DNA from: Stenotrophomonas sp. Ste86
Lineage (GTDB): Bacteria; Pseudomonadota; Gammaproteobacteria; Xanthomonadales; Xanthomonadaceae
Reading direction: 5' to 3'
DNA: 56,498 nt
NCBI RefSeq assembly: GCF_024519465.1
Contig: NZ_JALJRW010000024.1
Coordinates: 1-56,498, forward strand
Position numbers and translations under genes: made by a program. Below are positions 8,531 through 18,000 of the stretch, piece by piece. Below the pieces are notes generated by a model that had not been told where the DNA came from, made no database searches, and saw only the letters and a list, made by a program, of their open reading frames with translations. Each line of letters begins with the position of its first letter. The stretch's first letter is position 1.

Positions 8531-10251
8531 TGCATGGTTTTTCCCGGGTGTCGCTGGGCCTGTTCGTTGCGCTGTTGTCGGTCCAGGCCATCGCCGCGCC
8601 GCGCCCCGAGTACGTGGGTACCACCGAACCGTTCGCCAGCGATGCGGTGTACTTCGTGGTCACCGACCGCTTCGTCAACGGCGACCCGTCCAATGACCAC
8701 CGCGACCAGGGCGGCACGCACCGCACCTTCGACATCCCGGTGCCATGCCCGGACAAGGTCGACGGCAACATCGGCTACCTCGGCGGTGACTTCAAGGGCG
8801 TGCTCGACAACGCCGACTACATCCGCGACCTGGGCTTCGGCGCGGTCTGGATCACCCCGATCGTGGACAACCCCGATGAGGCCTTCACCGGCAGCAAGCC
8901 GATCAGCTGCAGCAGCACCCTGACCGATCGGGGCAAGACCGGCTACCACGGCTACTGGGGCATCAACTTCTACAAACTCGATGAGCACCTGCCCAGCGCC
9001 GATCTCGATTTTGCCGGGCTTACCCGTGGCCTGCACGCGGCCAGGCTGAAGGTGGTGCTGGACATCGTCGGCAATCACGGCTCGCCGGCCTGGACCATGC
9101 CCACGCGCCAGCCGCAGTTCGGGCAGATCTTCGACAAGGACGGCACGCTCATCGCCGACCACCAGAACCTGCCGCCGCAACAGCTGGACCCGGCACACAA
9201 CCCGCTGCACGCGTTCTACAACAACATCGGCCCGGTCGATAGCAAGAACGGCTCGATCTTCAGCGGCAACCTGGCCGAGCTGTCGGACTTCAACGAGCAC
9301 AATCCGGCGGTGATGGACTACCTGGTTGGCGCGTACCTGCAGTGGACCGCGCAGGGCGTGGACGCGCTGCGCATCGATACCATCGGCTGGCTGCCGCACC
9401 CGTGGTGGCATGCGTTCGTCAGCCGTGTCCGCGCCGCGCATCCGGGCATGTTCATGTTCGGCGAGGCTTTCGACTACGACGCCAATACGATTGCCGAGCA
9501 TACCTGGCCGGCCAACGCCAACGTCAGCGTGCTGGATTTCCCGCTGCGCGGTGCGTTGTCCTCGGTGTTCGGCAAGGAACAGAAGGGCTTTGAAGCCCTG
9601 GCCGAGCCGCTGCACCTGGTCGGTGGGCCGTATGCCAATCCGTACGAGCTGATGAGCTTCTACGACAACCACGACATGGCCCGACTGGACGCCACCGACA
9701 ACGGCTTCATCGACGCGCACAACTGGCTGTTCACCGCGCGCGGCATCCCGGTGCTCTATTACGGGTCGGAAGTGGGGTTCATGCGCAGCCGCGCCGAACA
9801 CGCCGGCAACCGCGCCTACTTCGGCCAGCAGCGCATCGCCGCCGCCCCGCAGAGCCCGATCTTCGGTCCGCTGCAGCGTATCGCGCAGCTGCGCCAAGCC
9901 ACACCGGCGCTGCAGCGTGGCCTCCAGGTCAACGAGCGCCTGCAGGGCGATGAAGCGGTGTTCTTCCGCGTGCTGCAGCAGCGCGACACCCACCAGACCG
10001 CGCTGGTGCTGCTCAACAAGGGGGATGCCGCGCGCAGCATCGAGGTGAGCCGCTACCTGCAGGCTGGCCAGTGGCGCGATGCCCTGGGCGGGCAGCGCCA
10101 GACGGTCAAGCGGACGCTGACGGCCGAGGTGCCTGCGCACGGTGTGCGCGTGTTCGTGCTGGACGAGCCGGTGGAGCAGCCTGCGCTGCAGGCTCAGTTG
10201 AAGGCAGCGGTGGACGATCAGCAGGCGCGGACCCGGCGCCTGGCGAAATAG
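8530..10251 (+). CDS. Exported alpha-amylase family protein (GH13)
   Basis: 573 aa. Signal peptide residues 1-22 (ends VQAIAA). The GH13 barrel is complete: DAVYFVVTDRFVNGD at the start, region I DIVGNHG, region II GVDALRIDTI with nucleophile Asp283, region III MFGEAFD with acid/base Glu312, and region IV FYDNHD with Asp382. An all-beta C domain follows. It should hydrolyse alpha-1,4-glucans in the periplasm or outside the cell. Last gene of the glycosidase / symporter / amylase operon, translationally coupled to the symporter. The exact activity (amylase, cyclomaltodextrinase or glucanotransferase) cannot be told from motifs alone. Confidence 0.9.
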   Translation: MHGFSRVSLGLFVALLSVQAIAAPRPEYVGTTEPFASDAVYFVVTDRFVNGDPSNDHRDQGGTHRTFDIPVPCPDKVDGNIGYLGGDFKGVLDNADYIRDLGFGAVWITPIVDNPDEAFTGSKPISCSSTLTDRGKTGYHGYWGINFYKLDEHLPSADLDFAGLTRGLHAARLKVVLDIVGNHGSPAWTMPTRQPQFGQIFDKDGTLIADHQNLPPQQLDPAHNPLHAFYNNIGPVDSKNGSIFSGNLAELSDFNEHNPAVMDYLVGAYLQWTAQGVDALRIDTIGWLPHPWWHAFVSRVRAAHPGMFMFGEAFDYDANTIAEHTWPANANVSVLDFPLRGALSSVFGKEQKGFEALAEPLHLVGGPYANPYELMSFYDNHDMARLDATDNGFIDAHNWLFTARGIPVLYYGSEVGFMRSRAEHAGNRAYFGQQRIAAAPQSPIFGPLQRIAQLRQATPALQRGLQVNERLQGDEAVFFRVLQQRDTHQTALVLLNKGDAARSIEVSRYLQAGQWRDALGGQRQTVKRTLTAEVPAHGVRVFVLDEPVEQPALQAQLKAAVDDQQARTRRLAK

Positions 10252-10345
10252 CCTGTCACCCGTCCGGTCCGCCGCGTTGCAGTGGGCCGGGCACTACACT
10301 CGGCACCGCGACCGCATGCTGCGGTCCTCGCCGAGCACTGTCTAC

Positions 10346-10837
10346 ATGTCCCAATTTTCCCTGCGCCCCGCAACGCCGGACGATGCCGAGCGTCTGTTCC
10401 ACCTGATGCAGTTCTACTACTTTGAAGCGTCTGCCTGGAGTGGCGAGGACGTACGCGCAGACGGCCTGTTTGACTGCGACCTCAACGACGTCCGGGCGTC
10501 GGTCCGCGCTGATCCGGCCTGGGCCCGGCTGTTGTTCGTCGACGATGCGCTTGCCGGGTTCGTACTGGTGGACCAAGTGGAGCAGGACGGGCGCCGATGC
10601 CCTGAACTGGCCGACCTCTTCGTGCTGCCCAGGCACCGTCGCCAGGGGCTGGCCGCGCATGTCGTCACCGCCCTGGTGCGCCCCGATGGGGGCCAATGGC
10701 TGCTCGCGGTGTTCCGTGGCGACGGCGCCGCGTACGCCTACTGGACGCGCGCGCTGCCTCGCATGGGCATGCGTGCCATCGAACTGGCCAGTGATGACCC
10801 GACCTTCCATCGGTTCCTGATCGGGGACCCCGGCTGA
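10346..10837 (+). CDS. GNAT-family N-acetyltransferase
   Basis: 163 aa. Begins FSLRPATPDDAERLFHLM and carries the acetyl-CoA-binding strand-loop-helix LADLFVLPRHRRQGLAAHVV, with the Q/R-x-x-G-x-A signature, at about residues 92-112. The ending (AYAYWTRALPRMGMRAIEL) also fits GNAT folds. The substrate is unknown. ATG at 10346 is chosen because the conserved fold starts immediately after it. It stands alone between the amylase operon and an SseB-like gene. Confidence 0.8.
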   Translation: MSQFSLRPATPDDAERLFHLMQFYYFEASAWSGEDVRADGLFDCDLNDVRASVRADPAWARLLFVDDALAGFVLVDQVEQDGRRCPELADLFVLPRHRRQGLAAHVVTALVRPDGGQWLLAVFRGDGAAYAYWTRALPRMGMRAIELASDDPTFHRFLIGDPG

Positions 10838-10920
10838 GGGCTACCGCGCAGGCCCCTTGGCGGCCGGCCGCCCATCGCCGCAACGGTACAATGCGTCACC
10901 CCCCTGCTGCCCGTCCGCCC

Positions 10921-11301
10921 ATGACCGAACTCCCCCCGCAGACCCCGATCGAAACCCTGCTGCAGACCGCGATGGACGGCCAACTGCCGATCGGGCTGTT
11001 CATGAAGGCGTTCGTCGCCTCCGAGGTGGTGCTGCTTACCGGCAGCCTGGTCACCCCCGACGGCAGCGGCTTCGACCCGCTCCTGTTCGACAAGCAGGGC
11101 GTGCTGCACGTGGCCGTATTCACCCACATGTCGCGCGTCGGCTTCCATGCCCAGCAGGCGCCGCACACGATCCGCATGCAGATGCTCGAGGTGCTCAAGC
11201 GGGTGCCCGGTGGCTACGGGGTGGTGGTCAATCCCGGCACGCGCCTGGGGTTGGAGCTTTCGGCCGCCGGCATCGGCGAGATCCTCAAGGATTTTGCGTA
11301 G
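10921..11301 (+). CDS. SseB-like N-terminal domain protein
   Basis: 126 aa, no signal peptide. The pattern of a short helix region, VVLLTGSLVTPDGSGFDPLLFDKQG, then VLHVAVFTHMSRV and GYGVVVNPGTRLGLELSAAG matches the SseB N-terminal domain family of soluble proteins of unclear role. An AT-rich TACAAT at about 10886-10891 could be its -10 region. It is transcribed with neighbours on the plus strand but separated by 80-120 bp on each side. Confidence 0.75.
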   Translation: MTELPPQTPIETLLQTAMDGQLPIGLFMKAFVASEVVLLTGSLVTPDGSGFDPLLFDKQGVLHVAVFTHMSRVGFHAQQAPHTIRMQMLEVLKRVPGGYGVVVNPGTRLGLELSAAGIGEILKDFA

Positions 11302-11422
11302 GCCGCCGCGCGTTTTTACATCGCCCACACCTTGCTTAATGCGATTTCAGTTAGCGAAGCTGATGACACAATTTCTACACAGAAGCGGTTGCTAGACTCG
11401 CCCCGTCGAAACTGGCGAACCT

Positions 11423-12922
11423 ATGCAGACACAATCCGCACGCATCACCACCGGCATCCAGGGCCTGGATCAGATCCTCCGTGGCGGCTTCCCCCAGGGG
11501 CGGCTGTACCTGCTGGAGGGACCGCCCGGTTCGGGCAAGACCACGCTGTCGCTGCAGTTCCTGCTCGAAGGGCTGCAGCGCGGTGAGCGCTGCCTGTATA
11601 TCACCCTGTCCGAGACGGCCGAGGAACTGCGCGAGGTTGCTACCGCGCATGGCTGGTCGCTGGAGGGCCTGCACCTGTTCGAACTCGGCTCGGCCGAGGA
11701 CGCGCTGGGCAACGGACGCCTGCAGTCGGTCCTGCATTCGTGGGAAGTGGAGCTGGATGAAACCGTCAACCTGATCCTGGGCGAAGTGGACCGCATCCGG
11801 CCCAATCGCGTGGTGTTCGATTCGCTGTCCGAGTTGCGGCTGCTGGCCCAGGATTCGCTGCGTTACCGCCGCCAGATCCTGGCGTTGAAGCAGTTCTTCG
11901 CGCCCAAGAGCGCCACCGTGTTCCTGGTCGATGACCTCACCTCCACCGGTGAGGACCGCGACGGCCAGTTGCACAGCCTGTGCCATGGCGTGATCTCGCT
12001 GGAGCGGCTGACCCTGGACTTCGGTCCGGCGCGTCGCCGCCTGCAGGTACAGAAGCTGCGCGGTGTGGACTTCGTCGCCGGCTACCACGACATGGTCATC
12101 CGCGAGGGCGGGCTGGAGGTGTTCCCGCGCCTGATCGCCAACCAGCATCATGATTATTTCCAAGGCACCCCGATCGGCAGCGGCGTGGACGAGATCGACA
12201 ACCTGCTCGGCGGCGGTCCCCTTCGCGGCACCTGCACTCTACTCACCGGCCCGGCCGGCAGCGGTAAAACCAACGTGGCGCTGCAGTACATCTGGGCCGC
12301 GTGCGAGCGCGGCGAGAAGTGCTGCATCTTCGAGTTCGACGAGCGCGTCGGTACCCTGCTGAACCGGGCCAAGGCGCTGGATATCGACCTGCACGCGCAT
12401 CTGGCGTCCGGGCGCCTGGAAATCATGCAGATCGACCCGGCCGACATCTCGCCCGGCGAGTTCTCCTGGAACATCCAGAAGGCGGTCGAGGAGCGCGGCT
12501 GCAGCGTCCTGCTGATCGACAGCCTTAATGGCTACGTGGCGGCCATGCCGCAGGAAAAGCAGCTGATGCTGCAGTTGCATGAGATGTTGTCCTATCTCAA
12601 CCAGAAGGGCGTAGTCACCTTCATGGTGAATCCTCAGCACGGCCTGGTCGGCACCATGTCCACGGGAAGCATCAATGTGTCCTACATCGCCGATGCAGTG
12701 ATCCTGTTCCGCTTCTTCGAGGCGCAGGGGCGCATTCGCAAGGCGATTTCGGTCATCAAGAACCGCGGTGGCGCGCACGAAGACACCATCCGCGAGCTCA
12801 AGATCGATGGCCGCGGCCTGGCGTTGAGCGGTCCGTTGAAGGAGTTCAGGGGCATCCTCACCGGCACTCCGGAATTTGTTGGCGACAGCGCGGAACTGCT
12901 GGGCCACCCGTATGCCGGATGA
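11423..12922 (+). CDS. KaiC-like double-domain ATPase
   Basis: 499 aa with two RecA/KaiC domains. CI: Walker A GPPGSGKTT (Lys39), Walker B VVFDSLSEL. CII: Walker A GPAGSGKTN (Lys282), Walker B VLLIDSLNGY. At the place of the cyanobacterial Ser431/Thr432 autophosphorylation pair this protein has Ser420-Tyr421 (NVSYIADAVILF), so Ser is kept and Thr is replaced by Tyr. Cytoplasmic, likely hexameric. Its stop lies inside the start of a hybrid histidine kinase gene (11-bp overlap), suggesting the two work together in signalling. No kaiA or kaiB is in the window, so a circadian role is not implied. Confidence 0.88.
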   Translation: MQTQSARITTGIQGLDQILRGGFPQGRLYLLEGPPGSGKTTLSLQFLLEGLQRGERCLYITLSETAEELREVATAHGWSLEGLHLFELGSAEDALGNGRLQSVLHSWEVELDETVNLILGEVDRIRPNRVVFDSLSELRLLAQDSLRYRRQILALKQFFAPKSATVFLVDDLTSTGEDRDGQLHSLCHGVISLERLTLDFGPARRRLQVQKLRGVDFVAGYHDMVIREGGLEVFPRLIANQHHDYFQGTPIGSGVDEIDNLLGGGPLRGTCTLLTGPAGSGKTNVALQYIWAACERGEKCCIFEFDERVGTLLNRAKALDIDLHAHLASGRLEIMQIDPADISPGEFSWNIQKAVEERGCSVLLIDSLNGYVAAMPQEKQLMLQLHEMLSYLNQKGVVTFMVNPQHGLVGTMSTGSINVSYIADAVILFRFFEAQGRIRKAISVIKNRGGAHEDTIRELKIDGRGLALSGPLKEFRGILTGTPEFVGDSAELLGHPYAG

Positions 12923-14984
12923 CGAAGGCGCAACCAGTATCGTCCACATTGTCGCGCCGTTCGGGCGCGACGCCGAGAGCATTGCCGCAGTGCTGCACAG
13001 TGCGGGCCTGGTCACCTGTATCCACACCAACCTGACCGCGCTGGCCGAGGCGCTCGACCAGCGTGCCGGCGTGGTGCTGATCACTGAAGAGGCGGTGGCG
13101 ACCGGCGCGGACATGCTGCTCGCGCCGCTGTCGGCACAGGAAGCCTGGTCGGACCTGCCCTTCATCCTGCTGCGTTCGCCACGTGCCCATCGGCGTTCGC
13201 CGGTGGACGGGCTGCTGCCGCGGTCGATGAACGTGGTCGAGCTGGACCGTCCGCTGGGCAGTATTTCGCTGCTGAGTTCGGTACAGGGCGCGTTGCGCGC
13301 GCGCGAGAAGCAGTACCTGGTGCGCGACCAGATGCAGGCGCTGGCCGACAGCCGGGTCGCGCTGGTGCGCAGTGAATCGGAGCTGCGGCTGATCGCCGAT
13401 GCGATGCCGGTGCTCATCGCCTTCGTCGACCGCTCCCTGCACTACCGGTTCGCCAACCGCGCCTATGAAACCTGGTTCGATCTGCCGGTCGGCGAGGTGA
13501 TCGGCAGGCATGTCAGCGAGGTGGTGGGCATCGATGTGTCCGACAGCCGCAATGCGGCGATGGCGCGCGCGCTGCAGGGGGAGGAAGTGGTGTTCGAGGT
13601 CAGCTGGCCGCGACGCGATGGTTCACGACGCGACAGCGAAGTGCGTTACTCCCCGCGTTTTGTCGCTGACGGCGTGGCCGACGGTTTCCACGTCTTCGTC
13701 ACCGACATCACCGCCTCCAAGATGGCGCTGGAGACCAGCCAGCAGCACGCCCAGGACCTGGAAGTGATGGTGGCCGAGCGCACCCGCGAGCTGGAAGCGC
13801 AGATGGCCGCGCGCGAGGCCAGCGAGGCCGCGCTGCGCCAAGCGCAGAAAATGGAAGCCATCGGGCAACTCACCGGCGGCATCGCGCACGATTTCAACAA
13901 CATGCTTACCGGCATCCTGTCCGCGCTGGACATCGTGCGGATGCGGCTGGAAATGGGCCGGGTGGATGACCTGGAGCGCTTCCTGGATACTGCCACCGCT
14001 TCCAGTCAACGCGCCGCCAGCCTTACCCAGCGGCTGCTTGCGTTCTCGCGCCGCCAGTCGCTGGATTCCCGGCCGGTGGAACTCAATGCACTGGTCGGCT
14101 CGATCGAGCACTTGCTGCGCAGCACCCTGGGCGAAACCGTCCGCGTCCATACCCGCCTCGCCGCCGCCCCGCTGCATGCTGCGCTGGATACCAATCAGTT
14201 TGAAAGCGCCTTGTTGAACCTGGCCATCAATGCACGCGATGCGATGCCGGGCGGTGGTGAACTGGAACTGCGCACCTCGTCGGTGACGATGGGCGAGGGC
14301 GAGTCGGCCACCATCCCGGCGGGCGACTACGCCGTGGTGGCCGTAGCCGATACCGGTAGCGGCATGCCCCCGGAAGTGGTCGAACGTGCGTTCGAGCCGT
14401 TCTTCACCACCAAGCCGATCGGCAAGGGCACCGGGCTGGGCATGTCGATGGTGTACGGCTTCATGCAGCAGTCCGGCGGCCACATCGCCATCGATTCCCT
14501 GCCCGGGCAGGGCACTACCATTTCACTGTATATCCCACTGGTGGAGCCAGCGCTCGAGCCGGTGCCCGCCGCCAGCACCCCGACGGTGTCGCTGGGGTCG
14601 GGTCAGTCCATCCTGGTGGTTGAAGACGACGCCCAGGTGCGGATGCTGGTCACCGTGGTGCTGGAGGACCTGGGTTATCGGGTGGAAGTGGTCGGCGATG
14701 CCGACGGCGCCATCCCCATCCTGGCCTCGTCGCGACGCATCGACCTGCTGGTCACCGACGTTGGCCTGCCCGGCCTCAACGGGCGCCAGCTGGCGGAGAT
14801 CGCGCGGCAATCCCGACCGGGTCTGCCGGTGTTGTTCATGACCGGCTACGCGGAGAAGGCGCAGGAGCGTTCGGCGTTCCTGGAAACCGGCATGGCGATG
14901 ATCGCCAAGCCGTTCCTGCTTGACGAGTTCAGCGAGGCGGTGCGGCAGTCGATGGCCGAGGCGCAGGTGTCCGCCGCAGGCTGA
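12912..14984 (+). CDS. Hybrid sensor histidine kinase / response regulator
   Basis: 690 aa, no membrane segment. Residues 1-145 resemble a degenerate receiver-like domain. A PAS domain follows (LRLIADAMPVLIAFVDRSLHYRFANRAY; about 155-275), then a coiled coil (AERTRELEAQMAAREASEAALRQ), HisKA with phospho-acceptor His326 in GGIAHDFNN, HATPase_c with NLAINARDAMPGG, DTGSGM and GTGLGMSMVYG, and a C-terminal receiver with phospho-Asp616 in LLVTDVGLPG. Start ATG 12912 overlaps the KaiC-like gene by 11 bp, so expression is coupled. Signal unknown; a cytoplasmic cue is likely because no sensor crosses the membrane. Confidence 0.9.
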   Translation: MPDDEGATSIVHIVAPFGRDAESIAAVLHSAGLVTCIHTNLTALAEALDQRAGVVLITEEAVATGADMLLAPLSAQEAWSDLPFILLRSPRAHRRSPVDGLLPRSMNVVELDRPLGSISLLSSVQGALRAREKQYLVRDQMQALADSRVALVRSESELRLIADAMPVLIAFVDRSLHYRFANRAYETWFDLPVGEVIGRHVSEVVGIDVSDSRNAAMARALQGEEVVFEVSWPRRDGSRRDSEVRYSPRFVADGVADGFHVFVTDITASKMALETSQQHAQDLEVMVAERTRELEAQMAAREASEAALRQAQKMEAIGQLTGGIAHDFNNMLTGILSALDIVRMRLEMGRVDDLERFLDTATASSQRAASLTQRLLAFSRRQSLDSRPVELNALVGSIEHLLRSTLGETVRVHTRLAAAPLHAALDTNQFESALLNLAINARDAMPGGGELELRTSSVTMGEGESATIPAGDYAVVAVADTGSGMPPEVVERAFEPFFTTKPIGKGTGLGMSMVYGFMQQSGGHIAIDSLPGQGTTISLYIPLVEPALEPVPAASTPTVSLGSGQSILVVEDDAQVRMLVTVVLEDLGYRVEVVGDADGAIPILASSRRIDLLVTDVGLPGLNGRQLAEIARQSRPGLPVLFMTGYAEKAQERSAFLETGMAMIAKPFLLDEFSEAVRQSMAEAQVSAAG

Positions 14985-14997
14985 GCCTGTCGGTGCA

Positions 14998-15018
14998 GGG
15001 CCTGCGTGACGCAGGCCC
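14998..15018 (+). terminator. Hairpin after the kinase gene
   Basis: Perfect 8-bp stem GGGCCTGC / GCAGGCCC with a 5-nt loop, 14 bp past the kinase stop, between convergent genes. There is no T-run, so termination is likely but not certain. Confidence 0.5.
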
Positions 15019-15029
15019 GTTGCCTGGGT

Positions 15030-15056
15030 GTGCGGCCGAGCACGGCTCGGCCCTAC
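15030..15056. repeat. REP element overlapping a stop codon
   Basis: Minus-oriented GTAGGGCCGAGCC...GGCTCGGC-type palindrome. Its GTAG head supplies the TAG stop (15053-15055) of the minus-strand ABC/M1 gene. Confidence 0.7.
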
Positions 15057-18000
15057 AGACTCACCTTGCGCCGATTGTCATCGCTGACCCGGTCGATCAA
15101 CTTGTTGTACGGATCGAAACCGGCCTCATCCGGCTTGCCATCCACCACCACGGTGACCGTCGGGGACTCGGTGGTGATGTGGTGGCGCTTCAGGTACAGC
15201 ACCTTCTGGTCGCGCTCCTTGCCCGACGGCGCGTTGGCGAACACGCCCACGTCGACCCAGTCGTCCATCCTTCCGGGCGTTTCCTTGCCGCCGCCGTCGG
15301 CATAGCGCTTCTGGGCGTGCAGCGTGAGGGTGACCTCGTACTTGCCGTCATCGCGCTTGCGCGCCTTCGCCTCCAGCAGGCGGTTGTCGTACAGGGTGAT
15401 CTTCTCGAACAGATCGGTCACCAATGCCTGGCGGTCCGCCGGGGTCTCGGCACGGATGTAGTCCAGCAGTTCGCGCGAGGTGGTGTACGGCGGCTGCTGG
15501 TAACCCTTGTCCTGCAGGAAACGCTTGAGCGCGCGGTTCAAGGCGTCCTCGCCGATCTCTTCGCGCAGGCGGTAGAACACAAGCGAGCCCTTCTGGTAGT
15601 GGATGTACTGCTGGTTCTCCACACGCTCCAGCGGCAGCTCTTCGATGCGTTCGCCACCGCGGCCGGACAGGTAGCGGTCCAGTTCGGTCTTGAGGAACTG
15701 CCGCATGTGCTGACGACCGTAGGCCTTCTCCATCACCATCAATGCCGAGTACTGCGCCAGCGACTCGGACAGCATCGTCGCGCCCTGCACGTTGGCGCCG
15801 ATCACCTGGTGTGCCCACCATTGGTGCGCGATCTCATGGGCGGTCACGTAGAACACGTAGTCGATCTTCTCCGGATCACGCAGATCGGCAATGAAGCCGA
15901 TCGATTCGGAGTAGGGGATGGTATTGGCGAAGGACTGCGCGAAGCTCTGGTACCCCGGGAATTCGATGATGCGCACCTGGCGGTGCTGGTACGGGGTGAA
16001 ATTGGCCTCGTAGTAGGCCAGCGACTTCTGCACTGCCTCGATCATGCGGTCCACGTTGTAGCCGTGGCGCGGATCGAAATACACCTCGATCGGGATGTCC
16101 TTGTACATGCCGCGCTTGACCTGCCAGCGCGCGGACAGGTATGCGTAGAAGTTGAGCATCGGCCGGTCCATGGCATAGCGGAAGCAGCGCCGGCCATTGA
16201 TCGTCTTCTCCTCCTGCAGGTAGCCCGGTGCCAGCGCGATCTGGTCCGGCGCGGTGCAGATCGTGGTGCGGAAATCGAGCCAGTCCGCGTCGTCGGAGAT
16301 GTAGGTGTTGGCACGCGCCGCTTCATCTTCCAGCTTGGGCATGCGGGTCGGTTCGCCCAACCCGCGCTTGCGGCGCTCGTTGCGGTCTTCCAGCTGCGCG
16401 GCGTCTTCGTAGCCGAACGAGGGCAGCATGCGGCTGTTGAAGAAGCTGCCGTTCTCGACCACGTCGGTGGGGGCCTGCCCGGCGGTGATGCCATCGGGGT
16501 GCTGGTCCACGCGGAAGTGCACGCGGCGCTCTTCGCCCGGCTGCAATGGGTTGTTCAAGTGGTAGATGCGGTAGCCCAGATCGGCATCATGGAAACCCAG
16601 CGTCTGCCCGCCCAGGTCCACGGCAACGAGCTGCCGGTCGTCGCCCATCGCGATATGGATGTCGGTGATGGGTGTGGCGTGGGTGTTGCGCACGGTCCAG
16701 TCGGCATCGAGGGTGACCGACCGGGTTTCCGGATGCAGGTCGACCCGGTTGTCCACCGCGACGATGCGCGGCTGCGGCAGGTCGCGGTACTTGGACAGCT
16801 CACGCTCGTAACGCGCCTGCAGGTCGCGCTGCTGGTCCGGCGACAGGAATTCGTTGCGGATGTTGGTGTTCCAGTACAGCCAGCCGCCGACCGCCACGAA
16901 GCCCACCATGGCCAGCGACGCGCCCACACCGGCGGGGCCGCGCAGGCGACGGCGGGCCAGAGTGATGCGCTGGCGCAGGCCCATTCCGACCCCGCGTACC
17001 CAGAACGCCGACGCCAGGCACAGCAACGCGGCCAGCAGCAGCGCCCAGTAACTCTGGAACGCCAGCTGCCCGACCAGGAAGTGGCCGAAGCCGTTCATGT
17101 CCGAATACGGCGCATTGGGCCAGTTGCCGAAGTTGTACAGGTTCTGGGTGTAGTCCAGCAGGCCGAGCGCGACCTGGCCGATCATCACCACGATCAGCAG
17201 CGCATAGCCGGCAAACTTGTTGTTGGTCAGCACCTGCAGCACCAGCGCCATGCCGCCCATCAGCACGTAGAACACCGAGCCCAGCGCCAGCGTCTGCAGG
17301 TACACCAGCGGCTCCAGCCGGGTGTAGCCCTGGCCCAGCTGCAGCAGCATCGACACCGCCGCGCCCACCGCCTGGAAGCAGGCGATCACCACCACCAGCA
17401 CGGTGAACTTGGCCAGCAGCGGCACCCAGTTCGGCACCGGCATCGCATCGTTGACTTCATTGAGCCGCGCGGTGCGTTCCTTCCACACCAGCTCGCCGGC
17501 GTAGAACAGCACGATGATCACCAGCAGCCAGCTGTACGCGCCCTGCAGCGAGGCCAGCATTTCGGCGGTGACCGGATAGATCGGCGTGCCGTACAGCGAT
17601 TCCTGCGTCAGCGCGCCGGGAATGAAGTTGGCCAGGCCCAGTAGCAGCAGCACCAGGAACGGCACGCTGCGCAGCACGCCGGTGGTATCGAAGCGGACCT
17701 GACGCAGGTACTGCTGCCAGCCGGTGACCGCACCGAAGGTGGGGCGGATGCGCGGTACCCCCCATTGCGTGGGGCGCACGGTCGCAGGCGTCGGCGCGGC
17801 AGGCTTGCGCCCCCAGCGACGCCGCCCGCTGCCACTGCGCTCGGTGCGGAACAGCGCGAAGGTCGCCGTGAACAAGGCGGCGGCAACGCCCAGCCACAGC
17901 GCGCGATTGGCCAACAGGTAACCGGCCACCTGCGGCAGCTGGGTGTTGCTCTGTTCGGCCGCCCAGTAGCGCACGGTGCGCCCGACGGCACGCATGCCCA

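Noticed and set aside
11423..12922. Circadian clock kaiC
   Set aside because: No kaiA or kaiB nearby and the phosphosite pair is altered; the protein is better called KaiC-like.
14993..17644. 883-codon open frame on the plus strand
   Set aside because: Antisense to the ABC/M1 fusion; composition is shadow-like.
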